Source: Calditerrivibrio sp. (lineage in GTDB: Bacteria; Chrysiogenota; Deferribacteres; Deferribacterales; Calditerrivibrionaceae). From it: 10,000 bases of DNA. The notes under the pieces were generated by a model. That model ran no database searches, had not been told where the DNA came from, and saw only the letters and a list, made by a program, of their open reading frames with translations. The position numbers and the translations under genes were made by a program. Of this stretch, positions 1 through 6,065 are shown piece by piece. Positions within the stretch are counted from its first letter, which is position 1. Each line of letters begins with the position of its first letter. Location of the stretch: assembly GCA_020217115.1 (NCBI GenBank), contig JAIWOA010000015.1, forward strand, positions 1 through 10,000, written 5' to 3'.

Positions 1-56
1 GCTTTCAAGGTATTTTCTGAAAGCCCAAGTTCCCTAAATTTTAGTAATTCATTCAT
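1..56 (-). CDS. N-terminus of a probable DEAD-box RNA helicase (partial, runs off the left edge)
   Basis: Eighteen codons are visible from an ATG at 56 reading leftwards, beginning MNELLKFRELGLSENTLKA. The pattern F-x-E-L-G-L-S-x-x-x-L is what is usually seen at the extreme N-terminus of DEAD-box ATP-dependent RNA helicases, where the Phe belongs to the region just before the Q motif. An AAGGAG Shine-Dalgarno lies at 73-68 on the same strand, 11 nt from the ATG, and a promoter-like pair lies further upstream, so a real gene start is well supported. The helicase identity rests on a very short stretch. No ATPase motif is in the window. It follows pgsA in the same direction after a 130-bp gap. 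Confidence 0.6.
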   Translation of the reverse strand, partial: MNELLKFRELGLSENTLK

Positions 57-110
57 TATATTTTTTTCTCCTTCGTTGAGTCGCAAAACTTAATATCGAC
101 TAAAACTTGT

Positions 111-140
111 ATAATATACACTTTTTTTCAAGAATAGCAA
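111..140 (-). promoter_or_regulatory. Putative sigma-70 promoter for the helicase-like gene
   Basis: On the minus strand a -35-like TTGCTA (140-135) is followed after 18 nt by TATTAT (116-111); an overlapping alternative -10 is TATATT (118-113) with a 16-nt spacer. Initiation would fall near 104, leaving a leader of about 48 nt that contains the AAGGAG site. The region is AT-rich, so chance matches are possible, but it sits correctly between pgsA and the next start codon. Confidence 0.4.
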
Positions 141-186
141 CTTCTTTATTTTAACTCTCTCTTAATAATGTTAAAAAAATAAAATT

Positions 187-729
187 TTAATTTTTTACTG
201 TATATACGATTATTGAAATTACAGCTGATACAGAAGTTAGCAGGTAAGATATTTCAAGAAAGGGATAAATAGCTGGTAAAAAATAACTTAACAGAAACAT
301 CACAACTGTTAAATATTCCAAAAACATAGTTATCTTTCCAATAAAAAAGGTTCTTACTAAAAATTTTTTTCTCATAATTAATATTGTGAGTATACCTGAT
401 AACAGATATATCTCTTTCAAAAGTATTATAAAAACAAAGTAGTTAGGCATTAAATACTTATTGGAGAATACGCCAATAACCACTATTGTTACAAGAATCA
501 CAAGCTTATCTGCCAATGGATCAAGCATTTTACCGATTCTGGAAATCTGGTTTAATTTTCTTGCAAGAAATCCGTCAAGGAAATCAGAAATAGCCATACA
601 CAAAAATAAGATAGATGCATCAACCATCCTGTCATAATATATCAGATATCCAAAGTATGGGACAGCAAATATTCTTAAAATGGATATCAAATTAGGTATG
701 GTCCAAAAATTCTCTTTGACTAATTCCAT
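187..729 (-). CDS. pgsA: CDP-diacylglycerol--glycerol-3-phosphate 3-phosphatidyltransferase
   Basis: The 180-residue membrane protein should transfer a phosphatidyl group from CDP-diacylglycerol to glycerol-3-phosphate, giving phosphatidylglycerophosphate, the committed step to phosphatidylglycerol and cardiolipin. The CDP-alcohol phosphatidyltransferase signature D-x2-D-G-x2-A-R-x8-G-x3-D-x3-D is complete: D49, D52, G53, A56, R57, G66, D70 and D74. The N-terminal IPNLISILRI at 11-20 followed by P24 is typical of PgsA rather than of phosphatidylserine synthases. Several hydrophobic helices follow (about 77-95, 97-118 and 130-178). The length matches the family (E. coli about 182). The ATG at 729 is the only start that fits the family N-terminus. 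No Shine-Dalgarno precedes it; a TATAAT lies 5 nt upstream, so the mRNA may be leaderless. It is divergent from the ygiQ-type gene. Confidence 0.92.
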   Translation of the reverse strand: MELVKENFWTIPNLISILRIFAVPYFGYLIYYDRMVDASILFLCMAISDFLDGFLARKLNQISRIGKMLDPLADKLVILVTIVVIGVFSNKYLMPNYFVFIILLKEIYLLSGILTILIMRKKFLVRTFFIGKITMFLEYLTVVMFLLSYFLPAIYPFLEISYLLTSVSAVISIIVYTVKN

Positions 730-744
730 ATCTAATTATACATT
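716..744 (+). promoter_or_regulatory. Putative promoter of the ygiQ-type gene, overlapping the pgsA promoter
   Basis: On the plus strand TTGACT (716-721, 5/6) is followed after 17 nt by TACATT (739-744, 4/6), with TATACA (737-742) as a weaker-spaced alternative. Seven nt separate the -10 from the ATG at 752, so this transcript too would be leaderless or nearly so. The -35 lies inside the first codons of pgsA, and the two -10 elements overlap at 739-740, so two polymerases could not bind at once. Confidence 0.35.
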
Positions 745-764
745 AAATATTATGTTTTTGCCAA
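735..764 (-). promoter_or_regulatory. Putative pgsA promoter abutting the start codon
   Basis: On the minus strand TTGGCA (764-759, 5/6 to consensus) is followed after 18 nt by a perfect TATAAT (740-735). Only 5 nt separate the -10 from the pgsA ATG at 729, so transcription would begin at or within a base or two of the start codon. The -35 lies inside the first codons of the divergent ygiQ-type gene. This is inferred from hexamer matches and spacing only. Confidence 0.5.
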
Positions 765-2437
765 TAAATAAAAAAGAGATGGATAATTTAGGCTGGAAAT
801 ATTTAGATATTATCTTTGTAACTGGTGATACCTACATAGATTCCCCATATAATGGTGTTGCATTATTAGGGAAATTATTAGTAAAAAATGGTTATAAGGT
901 TGGTATAATTCCACAACCCAACATAGATATTGGAGATGATATACTTTCTTTAGGGCATCCGAGACTATTTTGGGGAGTCTCCTCAGGTGCTGTAGATTCT
1001 ATGGTGGCAAACTATACCTCTTTGATGAAAAAAAGAAAAGAGGATGATTTTACTCCTGGTGGAATAAACAATAAAAGACCAGATAGAGCCATAATAAAGT
1101 ACACCAATCTTATAAAAAAGTATGACAAAGAAAAAAAGCCTATTATTATTGGAGGTATTGAAGCAAGTTTGAGACGAATTGCCCATTATGATTACTGGGA
1201 TAACAAAATTCGTCGTTCTATACTGTTTGATTCAAAGGCAGATATTCTGGTTTATGGAATGGGTGAGCTTTCTATTCTTGAGATAGCCAATAGGATAAAA
1301 AAACAGGAAGATATCAGAGATATAAATGGTATATGCTACATAGATAAGATCAATAGGGATGATTTCTGTGAATTGCCAAGTTTTGAAGATGTATCTATGG
1401 ACAAAGATAAATTTTTTAAAATGTTCAAATTGTTTTATGACAATAATGATCCCCTTATAGCTAAGGGGCTTGTTCAAAAACATGGCGATAGATATTTAAT
1501 TCAGAATCCGCCACAAAGGATACTTACCCAAAAAGAATTTGATAGTTTATACGAATTAGGATTTGAGCATGATCTGCATCCTGAATTAAAAAAATATGGT
1601 AAAGCAAAGGCACTCGACACAATAAAGTTTTCTATAACAATAAACAGAGGATGCTATGGGGAGTGTAATTTCTGTGCAATAACTGTACACCAGGGGGCAA
1701 CAGTGGTGAGCAGAAGCAAAGAATCGATATTAAGGGAGATAAAACAGATCAGTAATTTAAAAAATTTTGATGGGGTAATCAGGGATTTAGGTGGTCCCAC
1801 AGCAAATATGTATGAAATTGAATGTGACAAAAAATTAAAGAAAGGGAAATGCCTTGAAAAAAGATGTTTATACCCAACCGTATGTAATTCATTAAAAATA
1901 GATCATTCATCCTTGATAAGCCTGATGAAAACAGTGAGAACGATTCCAAAAATTAAAAAAGTCTTTGTTGCTTCTGGTCTTAGATATGATATGATTCTTT
2001 CTGATAAAAAATATGGGATAAGCTACCTTGAAGATTTAATAAAACACCATGTATCTGGGCAACTAAAAATTGCACCTGAACATACAGAAGAAAATGTTCT
2101 TAAAATTATGGGCAAACCTTCAAATAAAAATCTGAAGGATTTTATTGATATATTTTATAAAATTTGCAAAGATAACAATCTAAAATATTTTTTAACATAC
2201 TATTTTATAGCAGCTCATCCCGGTTGTGATTTAAAAAATATGTACAATATGAAAAACTATATTGAAAAATATATAAAATTATCTCCAGAACAGGTTCAAA
2301 TATTTACCCCTCTACCCTCGACATGGTCATCTGTTTTTTATTGGATAGAAAAATTTGAAAATAGAAAAATATTTGTGGAAAAAGACCTAAAAAATAAAAG
2401 AATACAGAAGGAAAAAATTACTAAACCTATAAAATGA
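752..2437 (+). CDS. ygiQ: YgiQ-family radical SAM protein (UPF0313)
   Basis: This 561-residue protein belongs to the YgiQ family, radical SAM enzymes of unknown reaction. The start at 752 is chosen because family members begin MFLP..K.EM..LGW..LD; an in-frame ATG at 680 would add 24 residues overlapping pgsA and has no ribosome binding site. The N-terminal YgiQ domain carries LDIIFVTGDTYIDSP and GVALLGKLL near 15-45. The radical SAM [4Fe-4S] motif C-x3-C-x2-C is C301, C305 and C308. The family block DLGGPTANMY is followed by a second cysteine set (C358, C367, C372, C378) and by VFVASGLRYD. The C-terminus ends soon after QVQIFTPLPST; the longer tail of the E. coli protein (about 740 residues) is missing, as in many shorter homologues. 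The gene is divergent from pgsA and its TGA directly abuts the stop of the transporter gene on the other strand. Confidence 0.9.
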   Translation: MFLPINKKEMDNLGWKYLDIIFVTGDTYIDSPYNGVALLGKLLVKNGYKVGIIPQPNIDIGDDILSLGHPRLFWGVSSGAVDSMVANYTSLMKKRKEDDFTPGGINNKRPDRAIIKYTNLIKKYDKEKKPIIIGGIEASLRRIAHYDYWDNKIRRSILFDSKADILVYGMGELSILEIANRIKKQEDIRDINGICYIDKINRDDFCELPSFEDVSMDKDKFFKMFKLFYDNNDPLIAKGLVQKHGDRYLIQNPPQRILTQKEFDSLYELGFEHDLHPELKKYGKAKALDTIKFSITINRGCYGECNFCAITVHQGATVVSRSKESILREIKQISNLKNFDGVIRDLGGPTANMYEIECDKKLKKGKCLEKRCLYPTVCNSLKIDHSSLISLMKTVRTIPKIKKVFVASGLRYDMILSDKKYGISYLEDLIKHHVSGQLKIAPEHTEENVLKIMGKPSNKNLKDFIDIFYKICKDNNLKYFLTYYFIAAHPGCDLKNMYNMKNYIEKYIKLSPEQVQIFTPLPSTWSSVFYWIEKFENRKIFVEKDLKNKRIQKEKITKPIK

Positions 2438-3304
2438 TCACCTTTTTGTAGATATCAGTATCCCAAAAAATACAAGTAGTATCCCCACTATCTGATAGAT
2501 ATATAAAGTTTCACCTAAAAAAGATACAGCAAGAATTGTCCCAAATACTGGCATAAGATGTACAAAGGGTCCAGCCTTGTTAGCTCCCACCTCTTTTACT
2601 GCCCTATTCCAGAAAATAAAAGCTATGACAGATGCAAATATTGATACATACAAAATACTTCCGATTGTTTTAATATTCAACGTGAATCCACCAACAGTTA
2701 AATATTCATTGATATAGAATGGGAACATGTAAATTATTCCAAATATTATTATAGATTGGAGAAAAGATAACGGATGAAGCCCCTTGGGAAAGCTTTTTAG
2801 AAGAACTGTATAAACTGCCCATACAAAGGCAGCTATGATGACCAGTATATCTCCTCTATTAAAAGAAAGTTCAAAAATTTTTGTAATTTCTCCCCTAAGC
2901 ATGATATTAAATATCCCAACCATTGAGATTATGATGCCAGATATCTGCCTGAATGATGGTTTATCCCTATAAATAACGAAAGATACTAACAAAATAATTA
3001 TAGGGACAAAGGAATTTATCAAAATTGCATTAATTGCACTGGTATAATGAACAGCAGTATAAATTAATGTATTGAAGGTTGATACTCCCAGAATTGCAAG
3101 CAGATTTATATATAATATATTCTTTTTTATCAACTTTATATCTGATAATAAAAACTTTACAGAAAAAGGTAACAAAATAATTCCAGCAATAAGCCATCTC
3201 CAAAAACCAAGGGATATTGGAGGGATAAGCTGATTTATACCCTTACTCAAAACAAAATTTCCTGACCAGAACAGTGATGTTAAAACCAAAAGCAAATAAG
3301 CCAT
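2438..3304 (-). CDS. EamA/DMT-superfamily transporter
   Basis: The 288-residue, very hydrophobic protein has the layout of drug/metabolite transporters: two tandem EamA domains (about 2-136 and 150-286) with roughly five membrane helices each. Recognisable family features are LFWSGNF at 11-17 in helix 1, FWRWLIAG near 34-41 in helix 2, and in the second half FWNRAVKEVGA (231-241) followed by GPFVHLMPVFGTILAVSFLGE (245-265), where the Pro and the Gly-Glu end are typical. The substrate cannot be told; relatives export amino acids, metabolites or other small molecules. Length is normal. The ATG at 3304 lacks a Shine-Dalgarno, and a promoter-like pair lies directly against it. The gene is transcribed alone, divergently from leuB, and converges on the ygiQ-type gene with no base between the stop codons. 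Confidence 0.88.
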   Translation of the reverse strand: MAYLLLVLTSLFWSGNFVLSKGINQLIPPISLGFWRWLIAGIILLPFSVKFLLSDIKLIKKNILYINLLAILGVSTFNTLIYTAVHYTSAINAILINSFVPIIILLVSFVIYRDKPSFRQISGIIISMVGIFNIMLRGEITKIFELSFNRGDILVIIAAFVWAVYTVLLKSFPKGLHPLSFLQSIIIFGIIYMFPFYINEYLTVGGFTLNIKTIGSILYVSIFASVIAFIFWNRAVKEVGANKAGPFVHLMPVFGTILAVSFLGETLYIYQIVGILLVFFGILISTKR

Positions 3305-3309
3305 ACTGG

Positions 3310-3338
3310 AAGATATTAAAAATATAACAATAAGTCAA
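3310..3338 (-). promoter_or_regulatory. Putative promoter of the EamA transporter, abutting its ATG
   Basis: On the minus strand TTGACT (3338-3333, 5/6) is followed after exactly 17 nt by TATCTT (3315-3310, 4/6). Five nt then remain before the ATG, and no purine-rich Shine-Dalgarno is present, so a leaderless transcript is the simplest reading. The -10 is only a moderate match. Confidence 0.35.
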
Positions 3339-3361
3339 CCAATATATTATTTTAAATATAC

Positions 3362-3390
3362 TTGAATTTTATTCAATTTTACTATACTAT
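3362..3390 (+). promoter_or_regulatory. Putative leuB promoter with inverted repeat (possible operator)
   Basis: On the plus strand TTGAAT (3362-3367) can serve as -35, with TACTAT (3385-3390, 17-nt spacer) or TATACT (3383-3388, 15-nt spacer) as -10. The -35 is also the left arm of a perfect inverted repeat, TTGAAT-ttt-ATTCAA (3362-3376), which could be a regulator site. Initiation would fall near 3397, leaving a leader of under 25 nt, too short for a T-box or a leucine attenuator. Confidence 0.4.
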
Positions 3391-3403
3391 AAGGAAAAAA
3401 GAT

Positions 3404-3410
3404 GAGGTGA
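3404..3410 (+). promoter_or_regulatory. Shine-Dalgarno of leuB
   Basis: GAGGTGA lies 4 nt before the ATG at 3415 and extends well into the anti-Shine-Dalgarno complement. It contrasts with the three neighbouring genes to the left that have no such site. Confidence 0.75.
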
Positions 3411-3414
3411 TTTT

Positions 3415-4491
3415 ATGTATAAAGTTGCAGTCTTGCCGGGAGATGGCATAGGTACTGAAGTGATGGATCAGGCAATCAAGGTATTAAAAAGAATTGAAGA
3501 AAAGTATAATACTAAGTTTCATTGTGAGTTTTCAGATGTTGGTGGTATAGCAATAGATAACTATGGTACCCCACTTCCAGATCACACTTTGAAGATTTGT
3601 GAAAACTCTGATGCGATACTTTTTGGATCTGTTGGAGGTCCAAAATGGGAAAATCTTCCACCTGCTCAACAACCAGAAAGGGGAGCATTGCTTCCCCTTA
3701 GAAAACATTTTAACCTTTTTGTAAATATAAGACCGGTCAAAGTGTACCCAGCATTAAAAGAATCATGTTCATTGAAGGATAAATTTATCGAAGATGGTCT
3801 TGATATTGTTATTTTGAGGGAACTTACAGGGGGTATATACTTTGGACAGCCAAAATATGTTTCTGAAGATAGAAAATACGCTGTTGATACCATGAAGTAT
3901 TCTGTAGAGGAGATTACCAGAATTGCGAAGGTAGCTTTTGAAACTGCCAGACTAAGAAGGAGGACAGTTACAAGTGTTGATAAGGCCAATGTTTTAATGA
4001 CATCTGTTCTATGGCGGGAAGTTGTAACAGAGCTTTGGAAAAATGAATATAGCGATATTAATCTGAATCATATGTATGTGGATAATGCCTCAATGCAATT
4101 GGTTCGTAATCCCTCCCAATTTGATGTAATACTTACTGAAAACATGTTTGGAGATATTTTGAGCGATGAAGCTGCAATGCTCACTGGATCCCTTGGAATG
4201 CTTCCATCTGCATCTTTAAACGAAAAAGGTTTTGGATTGTATGAGCCAATCGGTGGAACAGCACCAGATATTGCAGGAAAAGGTATTGCCAATCCCACAG
4301 CACAGATACTCTCAGCTGCTCTCATGCTCAGATATAGCTTCAAAATGGAAGAAGCAGCAAAAAATATTGAAAATGCTCTGGAAGAAACATTAAAAAATGG
4401 ATTCAGAACAGGAGATATCTACTATGGTGATGAGGGTACCATAAAAGTCAATACAGAGGAATTTGGATCAGAAATAATCAAAAGGATATAA
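3415..4491 (+). CDS. leuB: 3-isopropylmalate dehydrogenase
   Basis: The 358-residue cytosolic enzyme oxidises and decarboxylates 3-isopropylmalate with NAD+ in leucine biosynthesis. The family is clear from [10 protein letters not shown] and from the dehydrogenase signature [20 protein letters not shown], which starts at N243. Catalytic and metal-binding residues can be placed: Y142, K190 (in SVDKANVL), D223 (in VDNAS), D247 and D251, with the same spacing as in the E. coli enzyme. The leucine-specific reading over isocitrate dehydrogenase is supported by the length and by the [17 protein letters not shown] region typical of LeuB. The N-terminal motif reads GDGIGTEV, with Thr where Pro is usual. 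The gene stands alone here, without leuA, leuC or leuD, between a divergent transporter and a convergent prohibitin gene. A strong Shine-Dalgarno fixes the start. Confidence 0.96.
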   Translation: MYKVAVLPGDGIGTEVMDQAIKVLKRIEEKYNTKFHCEFSDVGGIAIDNYGTPLPDHTLKICENSDAILFGSVGGPKWENLPPAQQPERGALLPLRKHFNLFVNIRPVKVYPALKESCSLKDKFIEDGLDIVILRELTGGIYFGQPKYVSEDRKYAVDTMKYSVEEITRIAKVAFETARLRRRTVTSVDKANVLMTSVLWREVVTELWKNEYSDINLNHMYVDNASMQLVRNPSQFDVILTENMFGDILSDEAAMLTGSLGMLPSASLNEKGFGLYEPIGGTAPDIAGKGIANPTAQILSAALMLRYSFKMEEAAKNIENALEETLKNGFRTGDIYYGDEGTIKVNTEEFGSEIIKRI

Positions 4492-4515
4492 ATATTTACT
4501 AAAAGGTTTCAATGT

Positions 4516-4543
4516 TATTAGGTGGGATTACCCCCACCTAATA
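4516..4543. terminator. Bidirectional hairpin between leuB and the prohibitin gene
   Basis: TATTAGGTGGG (4516-4526) pairs with CCCACCTAATA (4533-4543) over 11 bp, leaving a 6-nt loop. It lies in the 58-bp gap between the convergent stop codons of leuB and the prohibitin gene, where a shared terminator is expected. Neither side has a long uninterrupted T-run: the plus side continues TAAAAATTATTT and the minus side ACATTGAAACCTTTT, so it is a non-canonical intrinsic terminator or an mRNA 3'-end stabiliser. Confidence 0.7.
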
Positions 4544-4549
4544 TAAAAA

Positions 4550-5374
4550 TTATTTAAGCTTTTCAACATCTATAAAAGGTAAAGCCCCACCTGTGACCTT
4601 TGGCATAACACCATCCCACTTCTCTATAGCCTTTAAATTTGCTTCAATTTTTCTAAGTTCAACCAGAAGTGGGGAAACATTCTCCTTCTGGATTCTAAGG
4701 GATTCCGCTTCAGCTCTTGCCTGCGTTATCTTCTGCTCTGCCTCGATCTTTATCCTGTCAAGATCTCTCTGTGCCTTTAAAGCCAACTGTTCAGCTGTCT
4801 GTTTCTGTTCTATAGCCTGAGTAAACTGCTGAGAAAATTTAAAATTTATTATTGAAAAGTCATCCACCGTAATATTATATTGTGCAAGCCTATCTCTTAG
4901 CATAGTTTTAATATCGTTTCTTACCTTTTCCCTTAACGTTATCAGCTCAACAGCAGTGTATTTGGCTGTAACAGCCTTAACAACCTCCTGTACTGCAGGA
5001 TCGATTATTTTGTCTTTAAAACCAAGCCCTATGGTTTTGTATATAACATTAGCCTTTTCTGGAACTATATGGTAATTAACAGCAATTATAGAGTGTATAT
5101 CTTGAAGATCTTTTGAAGCAGAATCAGCATCTGTCTGTGACTTTTGAACTTTTACATCCATTTTTACCACAGTTTGAACCAATGGTATTTTAAAGTGCAA
5201 ACCTTCAGAGACAGTTTCATCACCTGGTTTACCAAATGTTAGTATTACTCCCCTTTCCCCAGCATTAATGATAAAGAAAGGATTAAATAAAAACAAAGCC
5301 ACCAGAATAAAAACGATTACAGGAATAACCAACGTTAACTTGTTAAAACTATTCGGAACTTTCATCTCAGACAT
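4550..5374 (-). CDS. Prohibitin-family SPFH/band 7 membrane protein
   Basis: The 274-residue protein has one N-terminal membrane segment (about 13-35), then an SPFH/band 7 domain opening with INAGERGVILTFGKP (36-50) and running to about 190, and a charged coiled-coil region (about 185-250) rich in Glu, Gln and Lys. The C-terminal KWDGVMPKVTGGALPFIDV block (252-270) is the hallmark of the prohibitin subgroup, as distinct from HflK/HflC or stomatin/flotillin types. Bacterial relatives form large ring-like membrane assemblies that in some cases bind the FtsH protease; that partner is family knowledge and nothing here shows it. The start lies 1 nt after the ispD stop, with GGAGG 5 nt upstream, so translation is probably coupled to ispD. 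It is the last gene of the operon, before the hairpin at 4516-4543. Confidence 0.92.
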   Translation of the reverse strand: MSEMKVPNSFNKLTLVIPVIVFILVALFLFNPFFIINAGERGVILTFGKPGDETVSEGLHFKIPLVQTVVKMDVKVQKSQTDADSASKDLQDIHSIIAVNYHIVPEKANVIYKTIGLGFKDKIIDPAVQEVVKAVTAKYTAVELITLREKVRNDIKTMLRDRLAQYNITVDDFSIINFKFSQQFTQAIEQKQTAEQLALKAQRDLDRIKIEAEQKITQARAEAESLRIQKENVSPLLVELRKIEANLKAIEKWDGVMPKVTGGALPFIDVEKLK

Positions 5375-5375
5375 A

Positions 5376-6065
5376 TTATCCTCCAGCTATTGTATCAAAA
5401 TTGTTTATGATATACTCACTCAGGAATATATCATCTTGAGTTGTTATTTTTATATTGTACCATTCAGAATCAACAAAACCAACTTCATAATTAAAATACT
5501 CCAGAGCCATTGCATCATCGGTAATGTTAATATTTTTATTAATTACTTCAGACAGGCAGTTAACCAATATTTTCCTTTTAAATATCTGAGGAGTATGAAC
5601 CAAAATTAATGCATTTCTGTCAATGGTTTTTTCCACAATATTTTCATCATTATATTTTTTTACAGTATCTTTAGGTTTTATTCCACATATAAGTCCATCA
5701 TAGTTTTCATAATTTTGGAGCATTCTATCCAGAATTTTTTTAGACAAGAAAGGCCTTGCAGCATCATGTATAAGTACATAATCTGAACTGGCATAATTTA
5801 GGCAATTCATAACAGTATGTTGTCTTTCCTTGCCAGCAGTTGCAAAGATATAGCTTGATATTGAAAGTTTTGACATGATATCAGCAATGAGATTTTGATC
5901 AGAATCGTCACATCCTATTATAAAAAGGGCAGGATTTGCAGCTTTAAGGCGAAGAAGTGTATAAAATATAACTTCATAATCACCAATTTTATAAAACTGT
6001 TTCTTTGTGGTACTTGAAAATCTTTTCCCTACTCCACCAGCTGGAACTATGACAGATATACTCAT
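5376..6065 (-). CDS. ispD: 2-C-methyl-D-erythritol 4-phosphate cytidylyltransferase
   Basis: The 229-residue enzyme joins CTP and methylerythritol 4-phosphate to give CDP-methylerythritol in the MEP isoprenoid pathway. Family motifs are in order: the nucleotide-binding loop PAGGVGKRF (8-16; relatives usually have PAAGxGxR) with R15, then K22 in KKQF, GKERQHTV (78-85), the HDAARP block (100-105) with D101, DR at 149-150 before TPQIF (158-162), ITDDA (181-185), and NIKIT (204-208) with K206. These match the catalytic and substrate-binding positions of the E. coli enzyme. Its ATG overlaps the stop of the PIN-TRAM gene by 4 bp (ATGA) and lacks a clear Shine-Dalgarno, pointing to translational coupling. 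ispF, often the next gene or fused to ispD, is not here. Confidence 0.94.
   Translation of the reverse strand: MSISVIVPAGGVGKRFSSTTKKQFYKIGDYEVIFYTLLRLKAANPALFIIGCDDSDQNLIADIMSKLSISSYIFATAGKERQHTVMNCLNYASSDYVLIHDAARPFLSKKILDRMLQNYENYDGLICGIKPKDTVKKYNDENIVEKTIDRNALILVHTPQIFKRKILVNCLSEVINKNINITDDAMALEYFNYEVGFVDSEWYNIKITTQDDIFLSEYIINNFDTIAGG
5380..5384 (-). promoter_or_regulatory. Shine-Dalgarno of the prohibitin gene, inside the end of ispD
   Basis: GGAGG (minus strand 5384-5380) lies 5 nt before the ATG at 5374 and encodes the last Gly residues of IspD. The ispD TAA and the downstream ATG are separated by a single base, which suggests re-initiation. Confidence 0.7.

Noticed and set aside
142..186. 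Possible pgsA terminator, TTTTAAC/GTTAAAA arms with a 14-nt loop
   Set aside because: The stem is almost all A-T with a large loop and has no clear T-run on the minus side, so it is too weak to call.
680..751. In-frame upstream extension of the ygiQ-type gene starting at ATG 680
   Set aside because: It would overlap pgsA by 50 bp, has no ribosome binding site, and the added residues do not look like the family, whose members begin at the MFLP motif encoded from 752.
3666..4343. Open frames on the minus strand inside leuB (3666-3989 and 4068-4343)
   Set aside because: They lie entirely antisense to a well-conserved enzyme, have no recognisable motif or ribosome binding site, and are chance products of codon use.
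5268..5609. Plus-strand open frame across the start of the prohibitin gene and the end of ispD
   Set aside because: It is antisense to two confident genes, shows no domain, and has no ribosome binding site or neighbour on that strand.
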